Shown: positions 23,013-35,685, counted from the first letter of the stretch. The stretch is 64,000 nt of DNA from Desarmillaria ectypa (GCA_030407005.1 JAUDYN010000006.1:1488001-1552000), one strand, 5' to 3'. Numbers and translations: made by a program. The notes: a model not told the origin generated them from the sequence alone.

Positions 23013-24176
23013 ATGGATTCCCAAACCTTCATCCTCCCAGATCTACTCGCCAATTGGCCTTTTAGGTGTGTTCATAACCCCCTCTCAGACCAAATTGTGC
23101 CAGCCAGCGCGGCCTGGATAGAGAGCTACAACATTTTCGATGAAAGAGCACAAAAGGCTTTCAACCGCTGCGATTTCGGGTTGTTCACTTCGCTGGCATA
23201 CCCCAATGCTTCTGCTGCACATTTTCGCACCTGTGCAGATCTCATGAACTTCTTTTTCGTCTTTGACGAGCTAAGCGACGAAGCCGACGGCCCTACTGTA
23301 CGGAAACAGGCTGCCGATATTATGTATGCTTTGAGGTAAAGTTTCCGTTTACATTTTCCATCAGAGAATAACATGTTGACGACAATCAGGAATCCATACG
23401 CGCCTCCACCTCCGGACGAGACCATTCTTGGTGAAATGGCAAGATGGCAAGATCATTTCATGGGTGGTCGTTAATGAAATCCTGATCGTAGTACCCCCAG
23501 TTTCTGGCGTAAAGGCCTACAAGAAGCACACATCACCCCAACCTCAGGCCGACGTTTCATCGCAGACTTTGACGAATACACCCATGCCGTTTGTCAACAG
23601 GCAGAGGATCGAGATTGTGGTCGAACTCGTAATCTGAGTGATTACCTTGCACTCCGTCGAGGCACAATCGGTGTACGGCCCTCCTTAGACTTCTTCATCC
23701 TAACGGATGACATGCCCGACGAGGTCATTAAGCACCCTCAAGTAGAAAGACTAGTGCAAGCGGCGATTGATATGACAATTATAGCCAACGTGAGCACGTT
23801 CCATGTGTTCCATGCTGCCGCTTATCCGTCTGTGTCACAGGACATTTATTCGTACAACGTGGAGCAGTCTCGGGGAGATGATGCGCATAATATTGTAGCA
23901 GTGACGGTGATGGACAAGGGGCTCGACATCCAAGGCGCAATGGACTATGTTGGGAGGAGGTACCATCAGATTGCTAGGACATTCATCGACGACATGAAAC
24001 ATGTCCCTACCTTTCCGGGTCAGATAGGGAGAATATTGCGTGAATTTGTGTTCGGGTTGGGGATATGGGTGACGACAAACATAGAGTGGTCGTTTGCAGG
24101 GGAAAGATATTTTGGGAACGCTGGACCAAGTATTAAGGTCCACAGAAGGGTCGAGTTGCTACCGAAACGGAGATAG
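23013..24176 (+). CDS. Sesquiterpene synthase (class I terpene cyclase)
   Basis: Cyclises farnesyl diphosphate to a sesquiterpene; product unknown. About 335 residues, normal for basidiomycete enzymes. Four exons with introns at 23336-23389, 23447-23500 and 23790-23840. The first metal-binding motif is DELSD (residues 85-89) in FVFDELSDEAD, a DExxD form usual for this fungal family. The second (NSE) motif NDIYSYNVE is completed only by the last splice, with N at the exon end before 23790. An ERYFG block near the C-terminus carries the Arg-Tyr pair. The middle intron requires a GC donor: with it GEMARCFWRKG reads on in frame, while no GT donor does. The overall pattern recalls the basidiomycete clade that includes protoilludene-type synthases, but the product cannot be read from sequence. 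Flanked by P450 B and P450 C, the probable tailoring enzymes. Confidence 0.92.
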
Positions 24177-24842
24177 ACGGAATATTCAATATACTAACCT
24201 GGACTTTTCAAACGATACGCACATAATAGAGTGATCTCCAGATGCACAAAGATTTTACTTCTTTAAGGGGAGCGGCCCGCATAAGGGCCCTGTCTAACAT
24301 CGAAAGATTTCCCTGAAGGCTTTGCACACATTGCGTGTCTACCTGAAAAAAAAACTAACGAGGTTACCCCAGTAAAAAGACTCGGTCTCGGTTGATGTCT
24401 AGCAATGCAGGTGCAAAACCCCGCTGAGAGATGCCATCAGGCGGTTCGCCAGGGTGCCTACACCGCTCAGTTATGAATGCTGTGAGGGCCAGACATTGTT
24501 GCGATCATGCCATTTTGACGTCAACCATCGTCTATCAGCTAGCAACGAAACATAACCAAGACCCTTGAGCTCAAGGTGCCACTGTACTCAGAATCTGATA
24601 TGAGTGATCGAGGCTTGACAGATAGATACCCGACCTGACTATCGTCCTCGACCAACATGAAAGTGTTCGAACAATACAAATCCGGGGTGAGACTGACTGC
24701 GCACTCACATAATAAGCGCTACTTTTTTCAAGTCCAGTCTCGGTCAAGACTCAGGTGAACATGGCAGCGCTGTGCAGCGGCTTCGGAAACCCCGAGCGCA
24801 TCAATCAATCATTAGAAATAAACAAGAGAAAACATGGTTCCA
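24177..24842. other. Intergenic between convergent synthase and P450 C
   Basis: About 670 bp of 3' flank of both genes. No gene recognised. Confidence 0.45.
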
Positions 24843-27202
24843 CTACGTTTTCGCCGCGGAGATGCGCAGAGGCAGCTGAACAACTCCATCCACAGTTGGA
24901 GACATGACCAATGTTCCCCCCTCCCTCTTTATTTTGTGGACAAAGGAAGAATCGACCGAAAAATGGAAATTATCGATGAGTTCAACGAGGACGGTTTGGT
25001 ATTCCAACAACCTGCCGAATGATTTTTTAATTCAAGTGTCCGAAGACAAGAGCAGATGCAACATACGCAAATCTCCAACCTGAAACGATACAGGTCGTCA
25101 TCAGTTTCTATGTAAAGATGTTTAATGTGCGCACCCATACAAGATCTTATTCCGGATCCAAAAGACATTCTATCGGAAGTTGAACTTCACTACCCCATCG
25201 AAATGAAGGACAGTAAATAATCTCACAAGTTTCCATACAAACCCAAAGGGGTATCCGTTTTCGCCATCGAGTCATCGAGCCACCGCTCGGGGTTAAACGA
25301 ATGGCTATCATCACCAAATATAGACGTGTTTCTGGACCCATAAGCCCAAACATAGGTCCAGTAGATTAAACCAGTACCTACCTATTATAGCCAGCTATAG
25401 ACACAAAAACAGACGTCCCTTTGGCCACGGGTACCTCGTTGATGACTTGACCGGATCGAGTGGTGATTGGAGTAGATATAGGGATGATATCATCTTTGGC
25501 TGCCTGTCGAAGGACATAATAAATCGAAGGATGCAACCGTAGAGATTCCTATTGGGAATGAGTCCGGATCAGTAGAATTAGAGTGTAGATTATGTAGATC
25601 ATCTGGCCTTCATGACAGCGTGGGTGTATGGCATGTCTTCAAGAACCCCCGGAGTAATTTGGCTACCCTCGTTTGCCGTTGTCATCTTTCGAATTTCTTT
25701 TCGAAGCTTTGCTTGCACATCAGGATGCCGGGAGAGCTCAAACAAAGTCCACGTAAGTGTACTAGCGGTAGTTTCGAGCCCTGCGGCAATTACGACCCTG
25801 TAGCACAACGTTAATCTTAACTTTGGAAGGGAAAATAGCGAAGCTCTAACTGCATGGAGGCCATCATTTCTTCATGGTCCAGCTTTGGACCACCTTTGGT
25901 ATCCGTGTTCGCCTTAACTGTCTACAAATTGGATGTTCAGGGCCTTCTTTAAATGGTGCCAAACGCACTTAGAAGGGACAGAATATCTCGACCACCGCTA
26001 CCGATACGTAACGCAGAAGACTTTGTTCGTAGTAGCTCTTCAGATACCTGAGTGGCTATGCGCTTCGTTTTTCGTGCCTGGTCAAACGAGGCGGAGTGAT
26101 TGAAGATGAAAGACACTAGCGGGACAGGGAGATATTGGAGCATATTCTGTTTGAATATGGTCCGCTTGGAAGGATTCCCGAACGATTTAGAACTAAGTCA
26201 TGGTTAGATGACAGGGTTTTGGGAAACGACCACTTACAAAGTACTCGCGTACGCTTGCCGTAAGGCATTATCTTTTTCTTCGAGCGCATGAAACCTGTAC
26301 CCAAAGGCAGCTGAACAAAGACATCAGTACATGTACGGTGGCCATTCGGAGACTCACCCAGGCCGATCGTATCTATTGCTGTACGACACATCCATGAGTA
26401 CACGTCCACAACGGCAGAACCCTGATTTTGCAGAGGGTCGAGTTGATTCCATTTTGAACATAACTGTCAAGGCGTGAGTTGTTGTTCAATGTGATCATCC
26501 TGTTAGCTACCAGTTCCGCAGCTTCAATGATGATAGGAAACAGAGCTCTCGTTTCTGCGGAGCCAAAAGCTGGTGACATCACTTTCCGCTGACGTCTGTG
26601 GTCTTCCGCTAGGCTACGATCAATAGGTATACTGATTGTCCCGATAACAATACGAACCTTCTGCCCAAGGCATCCCTTTTCCTAGTAATAGACGCGCCAA
26701 CTCTCGGCGCATCTTTTGTTTCTGGTAAGTGTATCCAGAGTGGTGGACATGGTGTATGGCCTTTGAATCAGAAAGGAACAGGCAATCCTCCTCGAAAGCA
26801 CAACAAAGGTAAGTTCCGGATCTTGATAATGAGCGTGTGAGATTTACCCCGATTGCGCCTTTAATTCGCAGTACGTGTCCAAATTCCTGTTGCCAGGCAA
26901 AATCTGCCTGTTAAACATCAATGAATAAATCCGAGAACTCGTCAGATATAAGAATACGTACTTCTGCAGCCTCTCCCTGGTAGAATTGACCCAGATTACC
27001 TATGGAACGGTTACATGTTGAGCCAGGATAATTTCGCTTATTTGCACTAACCCAGGAGAAAAGATTGTGGATGAGGACCGGGAAGTTGATTGATTGATAT
27101 CCTTTTCCACCGCCGATAGAGACAAATGCACGCCAGAGCCGCGGCGAATAGAACAAGACAGGGCAGCGAATGGTTCGACGGCACTGGACCTGACGTTGCC
27201 AT
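24843..27202 (-). CDS. Cytochrome P450 monooxygenase (P450 C), paralogue of P450 A
   Basis: ATG at 27202 (MATSGPVPSNHSLP) starts a short hydrophobic anchor and the hinge LPGPHPQSF. Blocks in order: GNLGQFYQGEAAE, FGHVLRIKG, EDHRRQRKVMSPAFG, I-helix AAGLETTASTLTW (near 25750), ExxR as ESLR, AGYNR, PERW, haem loop FGSGIRSCMG (near 25140-25168) and ALLEYQTVLVELIDN. Stop at 24843-24845. Exon borders match P450 A wherever I compared them; the intron at 25332-25381 sits at the same codon as the GC-donor intron of P450 A but has a normal GT donor. No disabling change seen. Location beside the synthase makes it a likely tailoring oxidase (inference). Confidence 0.9.
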
Positions 27203-28180
27203 AGTGGGGGGATTGAGCGAGACCGTGCACGTACGGACCCGAACGAAAACATCACCAGGCCTTTATATGCAACCACACGATTATTGATCGGTGAGAATTC
27301 CGAGGAACTTGACAAAAAAGAAGAGCGTCGTCAGATTTTTGGCGGGACTATTGGCGGCGTCCGAGGAGATGTTCTCCCGCACATGTGACCCTGAACAGCT
27401 ACCGACCTCTTTCCGTCGCTGGACAAAGGAGAAAATGATACAGCATGCGAGCAGAGTATTTGAAGTAGTTCTGTTTAGCGCGGACCCAGGACTCAGGTGA
27501 AGATCTGGAGTCACTGCATGTAATCGACGATTCGCACCGCGAGCAATAACATACCTGAGGGCCAGTCTAGTACGAGTAAAGTCGGTTATTAATTACATAT
27601 CCTGTCGGAACATCGGTCAGACTTACCCGGAAAACACTCAAAGCTCGCCACATTAATTACAGGCATTCATCCGAGTCGGAGTGGATCAACGAGAATGTAA
27701 CGACGATTACTAATCGGCGCAGCCATGTCTTCAAAAAAGAGGCCGAACTTAAGGCGTCATGGGATGAATAGTTCATCAAGCTTAAAGTTCAGCGGCCTCG
27801 TGATACCCTGTAATTTCTCAGTGGAAAGAGCTTGAACGTTGTTCTCGTAAAAGAGAATGATCCTGCTCAAACCTAGTACGACAGCCAATACAGCAGCCTT
27901 AGGAAGAAACGACGCACGATTGACGCCTGCAACCTACTCTCGAATCCAATGTGTAGACAAGACGCACCAAACATCAGAGGATCTCATATCATCCGAGCCC
28001 GCACGCATGTGTGCAGATCCTAGAACGTTGAAGCTTGAAGCGGTAGACTAAGAGCACCACACAACGAAGGGTTATGGATAATGGGTGCCCCGATTTAGAT
28101 AATGAAAAGAAATACACTGGTTGTACAAAGCCTGAGATCTGAGACCGAAAGATAAAAAGAAAATAGATCAACGCGACTAC
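27203..28180. other. Intergenic, no gene recognised
   Basis: About 980 bp from the P450 C start to the H2B stop. A 69-codon frame at 27291-27500 (+) has no recognisable feature. Confidence 0.45.
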
Positions 28181-28776
28181 CTACTTGGCCCCTGCTGATG
28201 AGAACTGAAGAAACCTAAGCCCGAGAAAGAAGTTTGAGCCAGGAAAAACATACCTTTGTCACTGACTTGGTACCCTCAGATATAGCATGTTTGGCCAACT
28301 CTCCCGGGAGGATGAGTCGCACGGAGGTCTGGATCTCACGTGAGGAGATGGTGGACTTTTTGGAATAGGCAGCAAGTTCTAGAAGACACGTGGTAAGTAG
28401 CAAGGAACATAAAACTAACGAAGGATCGTACTCGATGCCTCCGTCGCTACACGTTCGAAGATGTCGTTGACAAAGCTGTTAAGAATGGCCATAGCCTTGT
28501 TGGAGATACCTGTATCAGGGTGAACTTGCTTGAGGACTGAAATACAAACCGATTATCAGCAACCACGCCCAGGCGAGAAGACCTCAATGAACCTTTGTAG
28601 ATGTAGGATGAGTATGTTTCCTTCCTGCTTTTTCTGCGTTTCTTCTTATCACCATCACCAGAGGATGCTGGCTTGGAAGTTTTCTTGGCAGCTTTGGAAC
28701 CCTCAGTCTTTGCTGGAGCCTTAGAGGCGGTCGAAGCAGGAGCCTTGCCGGCAGTTGAAGCAGGTTTAGGTGCCAT
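28181..28776 (-). CDS. HTB1: Histone H2B
   Basis: Core nucleosome histone. Start at 28776 ([13 protein letters not shown]); a Lys/Ala-rich tail of about 55 residues, then [17 protein letters not shown]. Introns follow; joining exons gives [16 protein letters not shown], the [15 protein letters not shown] block, [18 protein letters not shown] and [17 protein letters not shown]. The last 49-nt intron separates SVTK from FSSAGAK; stop is TAG at 28181-28183. The conserved C-terminal Lys (VTK), known in the family as the site of monoubiquitination, is present at this exon border. Divergent from H2A, the normal fungal arrangement. Confidence 0.96.
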
Positions 28777-29580
<804 letters not shown>

Positions 29581-30110
29581 ATTGGTCCAGTTACCTGTAT
29601 ATGTATATTAGTATTGTTCTCTAGGTTATTTGTATCCTGATGTATCTTATTGCCTATTACGTTGCCTTTATAGATCCGGTGGCTGGAGTGCTGTATATTT
29701 TAATGGAAAACAGGGTCCCAATCCATATTCCCTTTTGTGCCTTTCGCCACTGGGCAGTCAGCTATAGGCTGAAGGTAGGCATATTTGTTATTCAGCGAAC
29801 TGTGGAACCTCAGGCCTCAGGCCTTGCATGTGTCGTTTAGCACTGGAATGTCTTAGTAGCCAAGAGTTTACGCAGAAAAACTGTATGGTAGCGTGTTGGA
29901 CTCTGGTTCCCCCGATTGACCAACGTGACCACGTCTGCGCAACTCTACACAGGTACCATACAGTGTCATGCCTATAATGGAGTATCCGTTCGTTGCAGTT
30001 CAATCTTTCCTCTCCAAGTTCGAAATTACCTCGCAATATTTGTACCTTGCCATTAATTCTATGGTAGATAGGTTCAGAGAGATTCTATCTTATTCAGATG
30101 TTCGTAGCAT

Positions 30111-32057
30111 TTGGAAGCCTTTACTGATTGGGAATTCGGTCTCACCAAAAAAATGACAAGCGAGTTCAACCTCATCTCGGCAAATATCGTATCCTTATAT
30201 CAGGCGGGGTTCGCCTACCCACCTTTGTTTTTATCTTCTCTTGCTGATTCGAATCTACAGCTGCTTCTTTGGCGCAATTTTCGGTTATCCTATTGGCTAC
30301 TATTTGGGATGCAGATGGGGTCTTTTCGCCGCTGGTCTTGTCTTCTGTATCTGTGCAGCCATGTAGACTGCCGCTTCGTGCGTTTTTTACCTGTCCTCTT
30401 TTGAGGTTCTTTTTACGATTCGCTACAGGTCCAGCACGGGTCTTGGCATCACATATGCGGGACGAGTTATTGTCGGCCTAGCAATTGGCACAACATCAAA
30501 CTTGGCCGTATGTGTTTTATTCTAGAAAATTTCACCCAGAATCTCATCTCATATCATCAGCCCATTTACGTTGCTGAAATCGCGCCTCCTGCCATCCGTG
30601 GCCGACTCATTGGCTTGTATGAGCTTTGCTGGCAAATCGGTGGGATAGTCAGATTCTGGTTCAACTATGGTGTTACGCGCCACGTACCTGCAGGCCGCAC
30701 ACAGTGGCTTGTCGCCTTCGCCGTCCAGCTTGTTGTAAGTCGGTACCTGTTGTTGTTACTCGACCTCTGATCAAAAAATTTCCCCAGGCCTCCTGTTCCT
30801 TGGCGCTCCGTCCTTGACGGAGTCTTCTCGTTAGCTCGTCTCTCGCGACCGCAACGAAAAGCTTGCATGGCTCAGGCACCTTTCTCCTTTGCATCCTTAT
30901 GTCGCTGAAGAGTACGTTGTGATTGAAGAGACGATCAAGCATGAGCGGAGCCTGACGGGTGCCGGCTTCCTTGGTCCCCTCGAGACAGTCTTGGAGAGCA
31001 GGAAGCTGCTCTACAGAATATTTCTTGGCTCCGGCTTGTTCGCCTACAGAATGCCACAGGTATCAACGCGATCAACTACTATTAGTGAGCATTCTTTCTT
31101 GACGTTGATCTCTGCTTTTTTGATTTTGCTACCAGGTCTACGATCTTCAAGTCCATCGGCGTCACCGGTCAGAATGCTTCACTTCTCACCACTGGGATGT
31201 ATGGTATCAGTGAGGAAATTTTGCTCGCCCTGACTTCTAACCCTGATGTCCTTGCGCTAGTCAAATTGGTCGGTGCTCTTCTGTGGCTGCTATATATTGT
31301 CGATTACTTTGGTCGCCGCCCGATCCTCTTGTTTAGTTCTCTTGGTGGTGCCACCGGCATGTACTATATCGGCACCTACATCGCCATCGTCAAACCCGCA
31401 TACCACCCCACCTCACCCCTCACTGCTGGAGGCAAGAGTGCTAGTATGTGTGTGCTGCTCTCTTTATCAGAAATAACTCATTTTCCGTAGTCACTGTCTT
31501 CTACATCTGGACTGTTTTTTACTCTCCATCATGGAATGGAATGCCATGGGTCGTTGGTGCAGAGTTCTTCCCTCAGTATGTCAGGTCATTCACCCAGGCC
31601 TGCATGGTAAAACAGTAAAACAGTATGAACTGCAAGTAACTGGCTGTTTGTGTCAGCACTCACTCTCGATTTATTTGTCATTGGCGTCTAACATCTTTTG
31701 CCTAGTTTCCTCATTGTCCGCTTCACACCTCAGATGTTTTCGGCAATGGGATACGGCGTGTACATCTTCTTTGCGAGCCTGATGATCTTTTCCATCCTCT
31801 ACGTTTACGTACGTCTCCATTTCTCCTGTCCGATATCATATGTCTCATGTGTTTCCTAGTTTCTCCTTCCTGGGACAAAACAAATACCCTTAGAGCACAT
31901 GGAGGATCTCTTCACTCCCGGCGTCAAGCTTCTGCGCGCCCACGCTATCGTCATGGCCAAGATCAGAAATGAGAATGGGATGCGCGCGTCGGGCAACAAT
32001 TCATCGGAATACGTGGCGGATGAGAAGGTCGATCAGGAACAAGTTGAGACTATTTGA
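30111..32057 (+). pseudogene. MFS sugar/quinate-type transporter, inactivated
   Basis: Remnant of a 12-helix major facilitator of the sugar-porter family. Blocks recognised after splicing: ISANIVSLYQAG, FFGAIFGYPIGYYLG, GLGITYAGRVIVGLAIGTT, PIYVAEIAPPAIRGRLIGL (sugar-porter PESPR-type region follows), VDYFGRRPILL, GGATGMYYIG, FYSPSWNGMPWVVGAEFFP and MEDLFTPGVK. It is broken at several points: an in-frame TAG at 30364-30366 where family members have Gln; another at 30832-30834 where a Trp is expected after ESSR; a one-base loss near 31045-31046 before QNATGINAINYY; and a likely further stop at the next exon junction. The first exons before ~30111 cannot be recovered. A second, shorter relic lies 1.4 kb downstream. 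Confidence 0.82.
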
Positions 32058-33489
32058 TGCCTCCACACCCGCCTTCCTTTGGGGATTTATTAATGAGATT
32101 TATACAAGTAGTTCAAGTACCAACAATCCCCGTAACGCGTTTATTATTGTCACTTTCATGCATGTACGAATATATGCAGCACACTAATATGGCTCTTTAC
32201 CAAGGCTTTTTCTCTGCTCCTGCCCCAAAAACCTCTGGTCTTGCCTGACCTTGAACAGCTACATAGCTGTAACGTGGAGATGGCTGGACTGATCGAAAGT
32301 GCAAGAAACAGAACATCGTAATCTCTAGATCTGAACCGGTCTCTCCTTGTAATTACGAACCAAGCTAACGAGAATCTCGTTAGAGGGTTTGGTTACCAGG
32401 CTACGTGATTTCACAAACGGAGAGAAAATCGCTATCTTGGGGATATATCGATGTCTTCTAATGAGTGTATAGGTGCTGATGGAAGTTAGGGTAACACAGG
32501 TGCCGGTAGTTGCCGCATTTGTGAGAAAAAATACCTTGGACGACTTGTTCTCCATGATCACGTACTACCGCCATCGGGTTCTACTCAGGTCAGAATTTTT
32601 TACAATGGCTTGCAGAGGCATTCCATATTTCAAGACGCTGTCGTCCGACTTCATCGGCGCGTACGGCGAGTCAGCGACCGCATTGGCTATGCCATGGTGC
32701 TCTCGAGTTTGTTACGACGGTCCTCCTTCAAAGTTGACTATACGGCAGCACGAGGCGCCAGCGTACCTTGAATGCACAAGTCGAAAGAATGGGGCGTGAT
32801 GTGGATCAGTTACTTATTCTGATTTGATGGAACTGGATACCAATCTCTAGATATGCATGTCTGGCAGCTGCTGCTTCCAGCATGACACAGAACTGGAATA
32901 CGAACGGAGATGAGGTGCCTCATCGTTCACTAGTAATGGACTTGAAACTAATGCGCTCTGATATAGATAGTTCATCCATTATGCATTACTGTCCGTAATT
33001 GTTGTCATGATGGCTCGGAAGTTGTAAGGTTGCTGTTCTAGGTCACAGCACTTACGCGCTTAACAAATCTCTGGTATCTGTTGTCTTCCCGATCTCTTAT
33101 ATCACTCCGTTGATAAAGCAATGTCTAACACAAGCTCCATTGTTACCATCAGATCTTAACACCTCCCCGTGCCCTGCTCTATAACTGATGGAGAACAATT
33201 TTGAGCTCCTTGGGGGATCATGGCTGACGAAACTCGGAAACGTATGGTCGCTCATCTGGCAGGGTTGCTGGAGAGCCATACCCGATAGCAGAAACGTGTT
33301 CAACTGCCTTCAATGAAAACTAAGAGCGACTCCGTACGTAACGTCAATAATACAGCTTCGGCCACCGACTAGCGTGATAACAATGTCACGACAACATTTG
33401 GTGATACGAATAAAGTGCTCGAACCTATGCTTAGACTGTACTCCCCAGACCCACGTATTACCTGTGTCCCCCGCCTCAAAGATTGTCCT
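32058..33489. other. Intergenic between transporter pseudogene and relic
   Basis: About 1.4 kb with no recognisable gene. The 108-codon frame at 32473-32799 (+) lacks any domain I know. It may be eroded remains of the second transporter copy's 5' part, but I cannot align it. Confidence 0.35.
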
Positions 33490-33908
33490 GTTCGATGGCT
33501 TTGCGTTCTTCCATCAGCACGTCAGGACCTTTACACAGGCTGGTATGTCTGCAAGCAATTGGCTATCCGTTATCTACGTGAAGGGACTTGCTTCCATTCT
33601 GTATGTCGTGTCTGATCTTCCGACTCAGCTTCATAAGTCCCCGATTCACGCCTCATATGTTCGTTACAATGGGTATAGTGTATATCCTCTTAGACCCTTC
33701 GCAGTTTTTACGACAACGTTTCTATCAGTTTCTTCCTGAGACCAAACAGAATCTCTTACAACGTATGGAAACCCTTTTCGCGCCCAGAGTCAAGCCATGG
33801 CGAGCGCACGATATCGTAGTAAACCTAGTACAGAGCGAAAATCGGATCGGATACAGGCGACCTATATTACGCCAGCCTTTGATGGCAAGGCGGAGAGCTC
33901 AGTATTGA
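33490..33908 (+). pseudogene. 3' relic of a second MFS transporter copy
   Basis: Two separated blocks match the end of the upstream transporter pseudogene. Near 33505-33565 the frame reads HVRTFTQAGMSASNWLS, equivalent to YVRSFTQACM...SNWLF upstream. Near 33730-33830 it reads FLPETKQNLLQRMETLFAP then VKPWRAHDIVV, equivalent to FLLPGTKQIPLEHMEDLFTP upstream. The segment between them (ISPRFTPHMF and what follows) is partly scrambled. No start or complete helix set remains. It is closer to the family consensus at some sites (PETK, PWRAH), so it is a separate copy, not a copy of the broken one. Confidence 0.75.
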
Positions 33909-34328
33909 GACTATCGTTTGAAATGGGGGTAATATTGGGACAGTCGATTTAGATATCCTGTAGATGTATACCGCTATGGCCGCTCTATATAATGTTTCTG
34001 GACAGCCTTACTTTCCCTACGCCACGAAGACTTGCGCGTTTACTCCAGCGGAAATTAAGTATGGTGGGAACTAGGTGATACGATCAAACAGTGATGGTTA
34101 TTCCAGCTTGACTCTCCAGCGGGAAAGGTACTTAGCCCGAGGACGCACTTTGATTCAGACTGTTTTGAATGACGGCACCCAATTTTTCTATTATTACCTC
34201 TCTTCGGAGAGTTTGATTTATGTCGCACCAGTAAGAGCATCCTCGGGTCTGTCCCATGCGGTGATTGTAGTTTGCAGCACAGTTCTGACGCGCTTTCCAT
34301 CCAGTTTTCGAGCTAATTCGTAAAACAT

Positions 34329-35685
34329 CTACACGTCAATTCGTTCACGAAGTAGATTTACAGGAACTTTCCGCATTTTTGCCGATTTCTCAGCGGAGGG
34401 GACGAGGTAGCCTTGAAGAGATGGAACCAGCTTCTTTCTTTGCATGGGTTCGGTATTCGAGGACGGGACTGGAGCGGGTATGACTTGAACGATGCTCTGC
34501 GTCTCAATGCCGTGCACTTCTATCGTGCCATTGGGCAGTAGAGACGTGATGTAGGGGTAGTCGTAGCCTGAATACTTATTTTTAGTCATAGAACGCGCAG
34601 TATCGACGGAATTTCACCCACACACTGACTCCGGATGCTGTGGCCACTCTAGTGTTCCGCGGACTGGATCTCCGTTGGAAGTTATGAATAGTCCTAGGGT
34701 ACTTGCCCCGGTGTACGATAGGATGAGGAATTCGTTGGTATCAATCACAGTGATCGAGGCTTTAACCGGAGACTGAGGGGGCTCTGGGGCTTGAGAAATA
34801 GGTATGATGTCAAACATGGAGGCCTTTTCGAGGTCGATGATTTGGTAATCTGTTCTTCCGGCAATGCAGAGGGATTGACCCGTACGGCGAGCAAGAGAGG
34901 CACCTTGGGGAAGAGGAATTTCCTGTTGAGGGGTTAGCAGCAAAAGGCACATGATGACACAAAAGGCTTTACCTTGACGTATAAGAGTTTGTCGCGTAAA
35001 GTATACATTGAGAGGCTATTTCTTTTGATGACCGTGAACTCGACAGGTTCCAAGAGATGTGTCGGCGTAGATGGCGAAGCTGCAGGGCGTCTGAGATGCT
35101 GATGATCTACGGCGAATGTAACAACGTGTCGGATAGGTTTGATGGCAATGGCATCGAGGGAAGGAATGGTAAAAAAGTGGATTTGATTATCTACAGAGAA
35201 TGTTAAACGGCAATCATTGAAGGCATTAAATTCCACTTTGTACCAGAAAGAATAAGGGCTCGCGATATGCAAGGCAGAAGGACTATTTCCTCAACGGCCC
35301 TGTCATTTGGAAATGTCTGCCTCGAAAGCACCGTATAGCACCCGAGCTAGATGTTCGGTCAGGCCATGCTTGTATCCACGATCTCTTAACAGACCTTGTT
35401 GGGGTCATCAGCCTGCAGAGCGAACCGAATAAGTTCCCCGTTTGCGAAACCGACGTATATTTCAGAGCCTGGAGCATATTTAGAGCGAACATAATCCAGA
35501 AAACAGAAAAGGAACCATGCCTAGAGCCTGGGCACATCGCACTTCTGACGTAGCAAGACCTAAACTCCGTTCAGCTACAGGAGCTATACAGCTAGAATGA
35601 AGGTACCGGACTCAGAGGCGCCTGCGATGAGATTTTGAATCTGATACGGGGGAACGTCCACTAGATTTCTCGGCGCCGAAGTCAT
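34329..35685 (-). CDS. Vps3/TGFBRAP1-like CNH-domain protein, C-terminally truncated
   Basis: N-terminal CNH domain of a Vps3 / TGF-beta receptor-associated-protein-1 homologue, a CORVET tethering subunit acting in endosome-vacuole traffic. ATG at 35685 reads MTSAPRNLVDVPPYQIQNL. After splicing: VRCAQALGSEIYVGFANGEL, IRFALQADDPNK, VEEIVLLPCISRALILS, DNQIHFFTIPSL, IKPIRHVVTFAVDHQHL, EFTVIKRNSLSMYTLRDKLLY, IPLPQGASLARR, DTNEFLILSYTG and a final block RKVPVNLLRERIDV. A stop at about 34329 follows. Full-length homologues continue for several hundred residues (clathrin-heavy-chain-like repeats); none of that is found downstream, where the transporter relic lies instead. The intron at 35469-35520 needs a GC donor. 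Either a truncated pseudogene or a CNH-only protein. Confidence 0.65.

Noticed and set aside
29888..29960. tRNA-like stretch TAGCGTGTTGGACTCTGG
   Set aside because: Only the D-loop-like part resembles a tRNA; no matching T-loop or acceptor stem.
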